Below, in pieces: positions 22,293 to 29,714 of a stretch of 29,714 nt of DNA. The stretch covers positions 1-29,714 of the forward strand of contig JAZQMO010000026.1 in the NCBI GenBank assembly GCA_045543495.1, given 5' to 3'. A program made the position numbers and the translations under genes. Under the pieces are notes generated by a model. The model searched no databases. It worked only from the letters and a program-made list of their open reading frames with translations, and was not told where the DNA came from. The DNA comes from RGIG5579 sp045543495 (GTDB lineage Bacteria; Bacillota; Clostridia; Oscillospirales; SIG627). How positions within the stretch are numbered: the stretch's first letter is position 1; every line of letters begins with the position of its first letter.

Positions 22293-23699
22293 TTATCGGG
22301 AGGTGCGGGGGCTGCGCTTCTTCATAATGATCACACAAACTGCAACAGCAGCCAAAAGAAGCATAACCACTGCGAGCACCACGGTCAGGGTGATGCTGTC
22401 GCCGGTAGCACCTGCGGCGTGGGTAGCAACACCAACCACACGGTTGTTAACACCACGAACACCACTGGTAAGAGCTGCGCCACGGTCACGGGTTCTGCGA
22501 ACGGTGGTCTTCACAACCGTTTCAGAGGGATCGGGATAAATTCCTTCATAATCCAGATTGGGATTGTACTCACCGAGGAATCTGACGGGGTTCATGAGAT
22601 AATCAACATCCTGACCGTGAGCCGTCTTTACGGCAGCTGAAATGGTGTTGCTGAATACATATTCTCCAATCATACTGTTTTTGCCGGTGTTGCCGGAGCC
22701 TGCAGCAGGAAGGAAGGTCTGTACGAAGAAGGTATCATCGGGATAAACCATCAGGTTTGAGCCATTGCCCAAGAGAACGGAAGAACCGCGGGAAGCCTGC
22801 AAACGGATCTTCACGCCCCACTGGCCCCACTCGGGAACATAGTCAATGGGAGTGCCGTCATCAAACTCAACGTCGGTCACACGGAGCACGTCAGCCAAAG
22901 GCATCTTACCCTCAAAGGTAACGCCCCACTTGCCGTCATTCTGAACAGAAACCTTATAGGAGAAGTTTTCATCTCTCTTATATACGGTGCCGTTCCAAAC
23001 CTGACCGATATCATCGGTATAATTGGAGTAGTTGGAGGTAACAAACTTGGTTCCGCTCTGAACGGTGAGCGTTCTTCTCAGGGCAACCTTCTGTGCGGTG
23101 GTCTGAGTTGCATCCTTCAGAAGGGTGTAGGTATTTTCAACAAAGGAGCCGGAGTTGTTGGCGGCGATATTGTCGCTCTGCAAGAAGTTAAAGCGAACGG
23201 TGAAATCCCACAGACCGTCACGAATGGTGGTGCTTCCGGTCACGATGGTGTTATCGGAAGCGGTGGTTACACGAACCTCGGGAAGAAGAGAAGTTACGGC
23301 AAAGTAGAAATTCTCGTCATCATAGGTCAGGTAGCTGTTGATGTAGGTGGGATAATCCTGCTTGGCGATGGCTGCGGTAAAGTCATTGGCAGGATTCCAA
23401 GTGTTCTGGTGCTTGGAAGCGGTGCTGTAGGAAGAGGCAAACATATTGTCTCCGTACACAGCGGAAAGAGAGCAACCGTTGTTGGGGCCGGGGTACTCTG
23501 CATTGGAAACCTCACCGTTTACATTGGGAGCGGTGTTGGTATAGTACACATTCATGGTGTGAAGGCCATACGTCTCCATATTGTGTGCGGTTGCATCCTT
23601 GGGAATAGCCAACGTATACCCGGTTGCCGCAGAGGGAACGACAGTGAGAAGGGACAAAAGCATCATCACTGCTAAAAGAATTGTAACGACTCTCTTCAT
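22293..23699 (-). CDS. Secreted surface protein A: CBM9-like domain, TGD sorting-type anchor
   Basis: A 468-residue exported protein. Signal peptide at 1-25; motif T-A-H-N-M-E-T-Y-G-L-H-T at 37-48, which matches protein C at the same place; then A-P-N-V-N-G-E-V-S-N-A-E-Y, Y-L-T-Y-D-D-E-N-F-Y-F-A and F-E-G-K-M-P-L-A-D-V, the same ordered blocks as in C. The C-terminus is G-A-T-G-D-S (430-435), a hydrophobic helix and K-K-R-S-P-R-T-S-R. ATG at 23699 is set by AAGGAG at proper distance; a longer opening to 23744 lacks a ribosome site. It has its own promoter and is probably followed by B on the same RNA. Function unknown. Confidence 0.85.
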   Translation of the reverse strand: MKRVVTILLAVMMLLSLLTVVPSAATGYTLAIPKDATAHNMETYGLHTMNVYYTNTAPNVNGEVSNAEYPGPNNGCSLSAVYGDNMFASSYSTASKHQNTWNPANDFTAAIAKQDYPTYINSYLTYDDENFYFAVTSLLPEVRVTTASDNTIVTGSTTIRDGLWDFTVRFNFLQSDNIAANNSGSFVENTYTLLKDATQTTAQKVALRRTLTVQSGTKFVTSNYSNYTDDIGQVWNGTVYKRDENFSYKVSVQNDGKWGVTFEGKMPLADVLRVTDVEFDDGTPIDYVPEWGQWGVKIRLQASRGSSVLLGNGSNLMVYPDDTFFVQTFLPAAGSGNTGKNSMIGEYVFSNTISAAVKTAHGQDVDYLMNPVRFLGEYNPNLDYEGIYPDPSETVVKTTVRRTRDRGAALTSGVRGVNNRVVGVATHAAGATGDSITLTVVLAVVMLLLAAVAVCVIIMKKRSPRTSR

Positions 23700-23759
23700 T
23701 TCGTACTCCTTGAACAAGTTATCTTCGAATGAGTATATTTTCACTCAATATCCGTTATT

Positions 23760-23788
23760 ATCATATCATCGCCGCAGGCTTTTGTCAA
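23760..23788 (-). promoter_or_regulatory. Promoter of surface protein A
   Basis: On the minus strand, TTGACA (23783-23788), a 17-base spacer and TATGAT (23760-23765), about 60 bases before the ATG. The rest of the gap to 23909 has no gene. Confidence 0.85.
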
Positions 23789-23908
23789 GATAAAATTCAT
23801 ATTCCCCGCCGAAATTTCTTCCTTTTCAGGATATTTTTCACAAAAAATACATTGAATTTTCTCTCTCTTTCCTGTAAAATGATAATAACAACAAATAAAG
23901 GAGCCGTT

Positions 23909-24493
23909 ATGAACCAATTTTCCAGAAACAGCGCATTGATCCTCAAAACCTTTTTATACCAGATCGTTATGAGCTTTTTCGGTATTATGATGTATACCGC
24001 CACCTCCTTCAATCCTCTGCTTTTGGGGCTGGGGCAAGGGATGGTGATTTTATTTTTCCTATACATTATGTCTTCTCAAAGCTACAAAATGGGCTTCAAG
24101 TCCTGCGAATACGATCGTGCCCACGGCACTTTCACCTCTCCCCTTCTCGGATTTTTGATGGCTCTTCTCGCCTTTCTTCCCACTCTTTGCTTTTCCCTTT
24201 GGACCTTGGTATTTCCGCCCTTTTCTTCTTTGGGAGAAGCGCAGGGGATCGGCTATGTTCCTTTTTTACTGAATAAAACCTTTCTGCAGGGAATGTTTGT
24301 GACCCTTGGGCAGTGGATCTTCCCCACCGAGGCAGGCGGCTCCTCCGAGGCTCTTGCCATTGCCAACGGCTTGGCGCTCAACAAGCAGTGCTGGCTGCAT
24401 CTGGCAGGTGCCTTCCCCGGGCTTTTGGCCACGGGCATCAGCTTTTTGATCGGTCACAAGCGCTTCTCCATGGAAAAGAAAAACACAAAATAG
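23909..24493 (+). CDS. Integral membrane protein of unknown function
   Basis: A 194-residue hydrophobic protein with about five likely membrane helices (roughly 9-30, 36-55, 80-102, 118-138 and 162-182) and a short basic C-terminus (G-H-K-R-F-S-M-E-K-K). I do not recognise the family. The start at 23909 is fixed by AAAGGAG six bases upstream; an in-frame extension to 23729 lacks such a site. It diverges from surface protein A and precedes the cwlD-like gene by 66 bases. Confidence 0.75.
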   Translation: MNQFSRNSALILKTFLYQIVMSFFGIMMYTATSFNPLLLGLGQGMVILFFLYIMSSQSYKMGFKSCEYDRAHGTFTSPLLGFLMALLAFLPTLCFSLWTLVFPPFSSLGEAQGIGYVPFLLNKTFLQGMFVTLGQWIFPTEAGGSSEALAIANGLALNKQCWLHLAGAFPGLLATGISFLIGHKRFSMEKKNTK

Positions 24494-24517
24494 AATTCAA
24501 AATCAAGAAAGCAACAT

Positions 24518-24575
24518 AAAACGCTTTGGCAAAGCATACCTTCCCTTGAGGTGATGGATTTGCGCAAGGCGTTTT
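24518..24575 (+). promoter_or_regulatory. Long-range hairpin enclosing the cwlD-like start
   Basis: AAAACGCTTTG (24518-24528) pairs, with one wobble, with CAAGGCGTTTT (24565-24575), followed by a run rich in T. The loop contains the GAGGTGAT ribosome site and the start codon. It could be the terminator of the upstream gene overlapping the next start, or a translation switch. Confidence 0.45.
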
Positions 24576-25297
24576 TTGTTTTTTGGAAAATCGTATCCTT
24601 TTCCCTTCTGTTGACTCTTTGTATTCTTATTCTTTCCTTTTTATTTCAAAAATGGATCCTGCCCAAGGAGGATGCCGCTCCTGTAGTTGCCGAAGAAAAA
24701 GAGAAGCCCCTTGTGATTCTGGATGCGGGACACGGAGGGATGGATTCGGGTGCCGTTTCCGTGTTGGGAGACGAGGAGAAGTACTTAAATCTTGCCGTAA
24801 CAAAAAAGCTGGGAGAATTTTTGGAGGCGGGAGGAGTGCGGGTCATATACACCCGTTCGGAGGATACCATGCTCACCTCTCCTGAAGCGGTTTCCCGAAA
24901 GTCGGGGGATCTCATGGCGCGGGCGGCTCTTGCTCGGGAACACCCTGAGGCCCTGTTTGTGAGCATCCATATGAATACCCTGCCCATTGAAAAATACAAG
25001 GGTCTGCAGGTGTTTTATTCCGAAAACACGGGCACAAGCAAAGCCTTGGCGCAGTCCATACAAAACGACGTGGCCTCCCTGCTGCAACCTGACAATCATC
25101 GAGAAGCCAAAAACGCCGAGGGGAAGATCTATCTTTTGGATCGGATCCAAACTCCTGCGGTGCTGATCGAATGCGGCTTTCTCTCAAACCGTGAGGAGGC
25201 TTCCCTCTTGATTCAGGAGGAATATCAGGGAAAGCTGGCCTATACCCTGTCCCGTTCACTCTTGCATTTTTTGAAGCAGAAAGATTTTTTGGAATAA
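24560..25297 (+). CDS. cwlD: N-acetylmuramoyl-L-alanine amidase (CwlD-like, Amidase_3)
   Basis: A 245-residue zinc amidase with one N-terminal membrane helix (about 9-30) and an Amidase_3 domain (about 50-240). Zinc ligands H58 (D-A-G-H-G-G-M-D-S-G), E73 (E-K-Y-L-N-L) and H137 (S-I-H-M-N), and catalytic E204 (I-E-C-G-F-L-S-N), are all present. Size, single anchor and lack of wall-binding repeats fit CwlD, which with PdaA makes muramic-delta-lactam in the spore cortex. The match GAGGTGAT (24548-24555) favours TTG at 24560; an in-frame GTG (24551) and ATG (24554) overlap that site. The gene name is a family inference, since no other sporulation gene is in view. Confidence 0.88.
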   Translation: MRKAFFVFWKIVSFSLLLTLCILILSFLFQKWILPKEDAAPVVAEEKEKPLVILDAGHGGMDSGAVSVLGDEEKYLNLAVTKKLGEFLEAGGVRVIYTRSEDTMLTSPEAVSRKSGDLMARAALAREHPEALFVSIHMNTLPIEKYKGLQVFYSENTGTSKALAQSIQNDVASLLQPDNHREAKNAEGKIYLLDRIQTPAVLIECGFLSNREEASLLIQEEYQGKLAYTLSRSLLHFLKQKDFLE

Positions 25298-25323
25298 AAT
25301 TGAAAAAAATTGGTTTTAACACT

Positions 25324-25356
25324 TGATTTTTTCTTTCCGCTGTGTTAAGATATAAT
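25324..25356 (+). promoter_or_regulatory. Probable promoter of rpmE
   Basis: TTGATT (25324-25329) with either TAAGAT (25346-25351, spacer 16) or the perfect TATAAT (25351-25356) as -10. The exact pairing is unclear. The leader is about 55 bases. Confidence 0.55.
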
Positions 25357-25416
25357 ACGATGTCGTTGAAATGTGATTTCATCGCAAGTAAATCAAAACA
25401 GAAAAAGGTGAAAAGA

Positions 25417-25614
25417 ATGAAAGAAGGACTTCATCCCTCCTACAAGGAGACCGTTATCGTTTGCGCTTGCGGTGCGGAATACCCCACCAGATCCACCAAG
25501 GAAAATATCCATGTGGACATTTGCGCAAAGTGCCATCCCTTCTACACCGGCAAGCAGAAATTCGTTGATGCCGGCGGTCGTGTTGATAAGTTCAACAGGA
25601 AGTTTGGTAGATAA
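25417..25614 (+). CDS. rpmE: 50S ribosomal protein L31, zinc-binding form
   Basis: A 65-residue L31. The four zinc cysteines are C16 and C18 (V-C-A-C-G) and C36 and C39 (C-A-K-C-H-P-F-Y-T-G), followed by the signature G-K-Q-K-F-V-D-A-G-G-R-V-D-K-F. It is the C+ type, which is replaced by a zinc-free paralogue during zinc starvation in some Firmicutes. ATG at 25417 is chosen from the K-E-G-L-H-P start typical of L31 and the AAAAGGTG site. It ends in its own hairpin terminator. Confidence 0.97.
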   Translation: MKEGLHPSYKETVIVCACGAEYPTRSTKENIHVDICAKCHPFYTGKQKFVDAGGRVDKFNRKFGR

Positions 25615-25648
25615 GCTGTCGGGTGATTGGCCCGCGTAAAACGGTTAG

Positions 25649-25685
25649 AAGCGGTTGCACTGTTCCGGTGTTGCCGCTTTTTTCT
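25649..25685 (+). terminator. Intrinsic terminator after rpmE
   Basis: An imperfect hairpin: AAGCGG (25649-25654) with CCGCTT (25674-25679), a 3x3 internal loop, and an inner stem CACTG/CGGTG. A T run follows to 25684. Confidence 0.8.
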
Positions 25686-25703
25686 ATTTGAGAAAAGGTG
25701 AAA

Positions 25704-27020
25704 ATGGAAAACAATATTTTCGACCGCTCCCCCATTCAGGGATACGAAACAGAAAACAAAAGCCCTGAAAAGGCAATTTTGGTCAGTGTCGTTTGGGGAG
25801 AAGAAGATCTGATGGATCCCAATTCCTCTTTGGATGAATTGGAGTGCCTTTTGGATACCGCAGGCGGCATGGCTATGGGACGGCTGATCCAGTCCCGACA
25901 GAAGCCCGAGCACGCCACCTATATCGGAACGGGAAAGCTGCGGGAATTGGCGGAACTTTGCCGCGCTATGATGATCGACCTTGTGGTTTTCGATTCTGAG
26001 CTGACCCCCTCCCAGATCCGCAACATTGAAGCGGCGCTGGACGGGGTTCGGGTCATTGACCGCACCATGCTGATCCTGGATATCTTTGCCCAAAATGCCA
26101 AGACGGGCGAAGGAATTTTGCAGGTTGCCATTGCCAACTTAAAATACACTCTCCCCCGCTTGTCGGGTCAGGGCGAGGAGCTCTCCCGCTTGGGCGGCGG
26201 CATCGGAACAAGAGGCCCCGGTGAAACCAAGCTTGAGGTGGATCGGCGACACGTGAAGCGCAAGATCCAGAAGCTTGAGGAGGAATTGGCAGAATTGGCC
26301 AAGGGCCGCAAGACCCAAAGAAAAAGCCGTGAAAAAAGCGGAATTTTCCAAATCGCTTTGGCGGGCTACACCAACGCAGGCAAATCCTCCCTGATCAATC
26401 ATCTTTGCGGAGAAAGCATTTTGGCTCAGGATAAGCTGTTTGCCACCCTGGACCCCACCACAAGGAGAATGAAGCTGCCCCGCTACGGCGAGGTGCTGTT
26501 GACCGATACCGTCGGCTTCATCAACCGCTTGCCCCACCATCTGGTAGAGGCCTTCCGCTCCACGCTGGACGAGGTGGTATACAGCAGCCTCATTCTTTTG
26601 GTGATGGATGCCACCGATCCGAATTTTTATCAAAAAACCCAGATCTGCGAGAAGATTTTGTCCGATCTGTTCCGTGACAGAGGAGTCACCCCTCCCCCGA
26701 TTTTATATGTTCTCAACAAAACCGATCTGGAGGAGAGTATTTTCAATGTCAATTCCTTCCCTGCCGAGAAGGAGCACATCTGCATTTCCGCCAAGACGGG
26801 CAAGGGATGCGATCTTCTTTTGGAAAAGATCGAGGAGGTCTTATCCCGAGCAAAGAGAAAATGCAGCTTTCTGTTGCCACACGATCAGGGCGGTAAATTA
26901 AGCTACCTGTATCAGTGTGCCAACGTAGAAAGCGTGGAGTATCTTGCCGAAGGAATTTTGGTGGAAGCAATTTGCGATCAGAAAATACAGGGCGAATTGG
27001 CCCGTTTTTTGCAATCATAA
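25704..27020 (+). CDS. hflX: Ribosome-associated GTPase HflX
   Basis: A 438-residue GTPase that splits or rescues stalled ribosomes. The N-terminal HflX domain (about 22-160) includes A-T-Y-I-G-T-G-K-L and the L-S-G-Q-G-E-E-L-S-R-L-G-G-G-I-G-T-R-G-P-G segment. A helical linker follows, then the G domain: G1 G-Y-T-N-A-G-K-S-S at 221-229, G3 D-T-V-G-F at 268-272, G4 N-K-T-D, G5 S-A-K. ATG at 25704 follows AAAAGG; an in-frame GTG at 25698 overlaps that site. The rpmE terminator is just upstream, so it depends on read-through or a promoter I cannot see. The topoisomerase gene follows after 26 bases. Confidence 0.95.
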   Translation: MENNIFDRSPIQGYETENKSPEKAILVSVVWGEEDLMDPNSSLDELECLLDTAGGMAMGRLIQSRQKPEHATYIGTGKLRELAELCRAMMIDLVVFDSELTPSQIRNIEAALDGVRVIDRTMLILDIFAQNAKTGEGILQVAIANLKYTLPRLSGQGEELSRLGGGIGTRGPGETKLEVDRRHVKRKIQKLEEELAELAKGRKTQRKSREKSGIFQIALAGYTNAGKSSLINHLCGESILAQDKLFATLDPTTRRMKLPRYGEVLLTDTVGFINRLPHHLVEAFRSTLDEVVYSSLILLVMDATDPNFYQKTQICEKILSDLFRDRGVTPPPILYVLNKTDLEESIFNVNSFPAEKEHICISAKTGKGCDLLLEKIEEVLSRAKRKCSFLLPHDQGGKLSYLYQCANVESVEYLAEGILVEAICDQKIQGELARFLQS

Positions 27021-27046
27021 GATGGAAATGTAAAGGAAGATAAACG

Positions 27047-29263
27047 ATGGCAGAGAGAAAAAAGAGAACGAAGAAGGAAGAAGCCGCTCCTCAGGCACCT
27101 GCGGTGATCCACGAGCAGCCCATTACCGAAACCCTGCGGGAAAATTATATGCCCTATGCCATGAGCTCCATTATTTCCCGTGCCATTCCCGAGATCGACG
27201 GCTTGAAGCCTTCTCACAGAAAGCTTCTTTATACCATGTATAAAATGGGCCTTTTGAACGGAAACCGTACCAAGAGTGCCAATGTGGTGGGTCAGACCAT
27301 GCGACTGAATCCCCACGGCGATGCCGCCATTTATGAGACCATGGTGCGCCTGACCCGAGGAAACGAAGCCCTGCTTCACCCCTTCGTGGATTCCAAGGGT
27401 ACCTTTGGTAAGCAGTATTCCAAAATGGCCTACGCCGCTTCCCGATACACGGAGGTAAAATTGGCCCCCATCAGTGCGGAGCTCTTTAGCGGCATTGATA
27501 AGGATGCGGTGGATCTGGTGGACAACTACGATGCTACCATGAAGGAGCCCACCCTCCTTCCCTCCTCCTTCCCCAATGTGCTCGTGTGTCCCAACACAGG
27601 CATTGCCGTTGGCCTTGCCAGCAGCATTTGCTCCTTCAACTTGAATGAGACCTGCGATGCGGTCATTGCCCTGATGCAGGATCCCAACGCTGACCTGTAC
27701 TCCATTCTCAAGGCCCCTGATTTTTCCACGGGCGGTGAGATCCTTTATGAAAAGGAGGAAATGGAGCAGATCTACGAAACGGGAAAGGGCTCCTTTACGG
27801 TGCGTGCCGTGTGGCACACCATCCCCAAGGAAAACCGCATCGTCATCACCGAGATCCCTTACAATACCACGGTGGATCAAATCATTGATAAGATCTATCA
27901 GCTGATCAAGGAAGGAAAGCTTCGTGAGATCAGCGATGTGCGAGACGAGATCGATCTGGACGGATTGAAATTGACCATTGATTACAAGCGTGGCACCGAT
28001 CCCGACAAGCTGATGGCAAAGCTTTTGAAATCCACGGATCTGGAATGCCGTTTCCCTTGCAATTTCAATGTATTGATCGCCGGCTCTCCCCATCTTTTGG
28101 GAGTTCGTGATATTTTGAATGAGTGGCACGCCTTCCGTAGCGAGTGCCTGCGCCGTGAGTTCTATTTCGAGCTTGGGCAAAAGGAAGCAAAGCTTCATCT
28201 TCTGATGGGTCTGGAAAAGATTTTGGTGGATATTGACAAGGCCATTGCCATCATCCGCAAGACCGAGCAGGAGAAGGATGTTATTCCCAATTTGTGCACA
28301 GGCTTTGATATTGACGAGAAGCAGGCAGAATACATTGCGGAGATCAAGCTGCGCCACCTGAACCGTCAGTATATTTTGGACCGTATCGGAGAGAGAGAGA
28401 AGCTGGAAAAGGAGATTGCAGAGCTGGAGGGGCTTTTGTCCAGCAACCGCAAGCTGAACAATTACATTGTCAAGCAACTTGAGGGCATCAAGAAAAAATA
28501 CGGTCAGGAAAGAAAGACCCGTATCGCCTATGAATTCAGCCGTCCCACCGAAGCCTTGAAATTGGAGGAAGAAGTGGAATATACAGCCCACTGTGTCATT
28601 ACCAAGGGCGGATATTTGAAGAACATTCCCTTGAAGTCCATTATGGCCAGTGACAATCAGAGACTCAAGGAGGATGACAGTATTCTCTTCAACGGAGAAA
28701 TGAGCTCCAAGCAAAAGCTCTTTTTCTTCACAGACAAGGCTCAGCTTTATCCCGCCAAGTTTGGTGATTTTGCCACCACGAAGGCCTCGGAATTGGGAGA
28801 TTATGTTCCCGCCAAGCTGGACATGGACAAGGATGAAAAGGTGATCCACACCGCCATTTTGGATGATTTGAGCGGAAACCTCGCCATTGTTTTTGAAAAC
28901 GGCAAGGGCGTGACCTTCCCCTTATCGGTTTATGAAACCAAGGGAAACCGCAAGAAGCTGACGGGCGCCTTCAGCACTCTGTCACCTGTTGCGGGAATGT
29001 TCGTTTTGAAGAAGGGCGAGATCAAGGAAATTTTGCTGAAATCCAAAATGGATCGGGCCTGCGTTTTGAGAACCACGCTCTTTGCGGAAAAGAGCACCCG
29101 AACCAGTGCGGGCAATCAGATGATGGCACTGAAGAAGAACGATTCCATTGTATTGGCAAAAGAGGTAAACACCGAAGAAAACACCAATCTTGTCATTTAT
29201 AAAAAGCCGAGAATCCCAACCCCCGGCATCGCCTTCAACAAGGTGGATCTGAAGGGGATTTAA
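27047..29263 (+). CDS. Type IIA topoisomerase A subunit (ParC/GyrA family)
   Basis: A 738-residue subunit that breaks and rejoins DNA. The winged-helix part has I-D-G-L-K-P-S-H-R-K-L-L-Y; the active tyrosine is Y134 in A-A-S-R-Y-T-E. A tower and coiled-coil region (about 345-490) and a shortened C-terminal beta-pinwheel (about 505-735) follow. I do not see the GyrA-box Q-R-R-G-G-K-G, so a topoisomerase IV-like ParC role is favoured over gyrase. In the quinolone region the residues matching E. coli GyrA Ser83 and Asp87 are A93 and E97. No gyrB/parE partner is in the window; the neighbour is hflX. ATG has an AAGGAAG site. A basic N-terminal extension (about 1-25) precedes the core. Confidence 0.93.
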   Translation: MAERKKRTKKEEAAPQAPAVIHEQPITETLRENYMPYAMSSIISRAIPEIDGLKPSHRKLLYTMYKMGLLNGNRTKSANVVGQTMRLNPHGDAAIYETMVRLTRGNEALLHPFVDSKGTFGKQYSKMAYAASRYTEVKLAPISAELFSGIDKDAVDLVDNYDATMKEPTLLPSSFPNVLVCPNTGIAVGLASSICSFNLNETCDAVIALMQDPNADLYSILKAPDFSTGGEILYEKEEMEQIYETGKGSFTVRAVWHTIPKENRIVITEIPYNTTVDQIIDKIYQLIKEGKLREISDVRDEIDLDGLKLTIDYKRGTDPDKLMAKLLKSTDLECRFPCNFNVLIAGSPHLLGVRDILNEWHAFRSECLRREFYFELGQKEAKLHLLMGLEKILVDIDKAIAIIRKTEQEKDVIPNLCTGFDIDEKQAEYIAEIKLRHLNRQYILDRIGEREKLEKEIAELEGLLSSNRKLNNYIVKQLEGIKKKYGQERKTRIAYEFSRPTEALKLEEEVEYTAHCVITKGGYLKNIPLKSIMASDNQRLKEDDSILFNGEMSSKQKLFFFTDKAQLYPAKFGDFATTKASELGDYVPAKLDMDKDEKVIHTAILDDLSGNLAIVFENGKGVTFPLSVYETKGNRKKLTGAFSTLSPVAGMFVLKKGEIKEILLKSKMDRACVLRTTLFAEKSTRTSAGNQMMALKKNDSIVLAKEVNTEENTNLVIYKKPRIPTPGIAFNKVDLKGI

Positions 29264-29267
29264 TGCC

Positions 29268-29302
29268 AAAACAGACAGCGGATGAACCGCTGTCTGTTTT
29301 TA
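29268..29302 (+). terminator. Intrinsic terminator after the topoisomerase gene
   Basis: A 13-bp perfect stem AAACAGACAGCGG (29268-29281, counting the flanking A) with CCGCTGTCTGTTT (29287-29299), a five-base loop and trailing T residues. Confidence 0.92.
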
Positions 29303-29334
29303 TGGATTGCGTTTTTTTATGGAGGAGTTTTTTT

Positions 29335-29595
29335 GCAAGACCCTTTTTGAAAAAAGGGTCCTGCACCCCCAAAAACTTTCAGGTTATAAAGCGTAAAAGG
29401 CAACAGGGATTGATGATGATCTGTTACTTTTTGTGCCAAGCGGGCCGTCGGTGGAGCAATGGGAGCTTCTTTTTTCCCAAAAGAAAATTCCTTTCGCTCC
29501 TTTTCCCCACTCAGAAAGTTTTGAAAGGGTGTGGGAAAACTTTTTCAAAAGTTTTCCCATATACAACAAAAACAGGCTTTCTCAAAGGAAAGCCT
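29335..29595. repeat. Gene-free hairpin cluster resembling a dispersed intergenic repeat
   Basis: No convincing gene lies between 29303 and 29660. The stretch has GACCCTTTTT/AAAAAGGGTC (29339-29348, 29351-29360), TTCTTTT/AAAAGAA inside GGAGC/GCTCC (about 29462-29500), GGGAAAACTTTT/AAAAGTTTTCCC (29533-29544, 29547-29558) and AGGCTTTC/GAAAGCCT (29575-29582, 29588-29595). CAAAAACTTTC (29370-29380) and GAAAGTTTTG (29514-29523) are also complementary, giving an outer fold. From memory, elements of this kind (AAAAGTTTTCCCC type) recur between genes in gut Clostridia. Copy number cannot be seen from one window. Confidence 0.5.
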
Positions 29596-29603
29596 ACCGC
29601 AGG

Positions 29604-29648
29604 ACAGAAAAACACCCAAGCGGCGGGGCCGCTTGGGTGTTTTTCTGT
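29604..29648. terminator. Strong bidirectional terminator
   Basis: A perfect 21-bp stem (29604-29624 with 29628-29648) and a GGG loop; GC core with A/T runs on both outer sides. It probably ends the minus-strand gene that enters at the right edge. Confidence 0.88.
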
Positions 29649-29660
29649 TTTGTATTGTCC

Positions 29661-29714
29661 TTAGAACAAAGGCACTTCCACTCCAACCTCGGGAGCGGTT
29701 CCCTTGCCGGGAGT
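29661..29714 (-). CDS. C-terminal end of a gene running off the right edge
   Basis: A minus-strand open frame from the window edge to a TAA at 29661-29663, giving the last 17 residues T-P-G-K-G-T-A-P-E-V-G-V-E-V-P-L-F. It is directly followed by the strong terminator at 29604-29648, which is the main reason for calling it a gene. Product not recognisable. Confidence 0.5.
   Translation of the reverse strand, partial: TPGKGTAPEVGVEVPLF

Noticed and set aside
26978..28849. 623-codon minus-strand open frame opposite the topoisomerase gene
   Set aside because: Antisense shadow; the plus-strand gene has the catalytic tyrosine and full-length domain order.

Overview
The window looks like chromosomal DNA of an anaerobic, Gram-positive, probably spore-forming member of the Clostridia (gut Oscillospiraceae/Christensenellales-like). 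The grounds are the gene families present: the zinc-ribbon form of ribosomal protein L31, a CwlD-type sporulation amidase, a CdaR-type regulator, FtsEX with cell-wall peptidases, butyrate-type CoA genes, strong AGGAGG ribosome sites, frequent UUG/GUG starts and compact sigma-A promoters with 17-bp spacers. No rRNA, tRNA, CRISPR array or intact insertion sequence was seen. The species cannot be named from the sequence alone.

Layout. (1) Positions 1-1200 are AT-rich and look acquired: a SLOG-family gene (127-597, minus) and an XRE-type repressor gene (724-966, plus) diverge from a region carrying several CGATATATCG palindromes. A perfect 16-bp inverted repeat and a cluster of TGGCTTA heptamers follow. 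(2) Positions 1205-8368, all minus, form one apparent seven-gene transcription unit read from a promoter at 8438-8466: cdaR-like regulator, ftsE, ftsX, an S41 protease, an M23 peptidase with a long coiled coil, greA and lysS. The middle four form a division/cell-wall hydrolysis module. (3) Positions 8565-12934 hold a divergent CoA cluster. CoA-transferase, SDR reductase and 3-hydroxyacyl-CoA dehydrogenase lie on minus and thiolase on plus, with two clear back-to-back promoters between them. (4) Positions 12938-16786: rsmE diverges from an aluminium-resistance/methionine-gamma-lyase-like PLP gene followed by gpmI. (5) Positions 16788-18115: an exported serpin whose predicted reactive centre closely resembles that of human alpha-1-antitrypsin. 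(6) Positions 18130-23788, minus: a 26-residue membrane microprotein, a tyrosine recombinase and three related secreted surface proteins with C-terminal membrane anchors. (7) Positions 23909-29302, plus: an unknown membrane protein, a CwlD-like amidase, rpmE, hflX and a ParC/GyrA-type topoisomerase subunit. (8) Positions 29303-29660 hold no gene but a dense set of hairpins resembling a dispersed intergenic repeat. A minus-strand gene enters at the right edge.

The parts most worth following are the serpin, the surface-protein family with its shared motif and non-classical TGD sorting signals, the palindrome-controlled SLOG/XRE pair, and the unannotated microprotein whose ribosome site sits in a hairpin.
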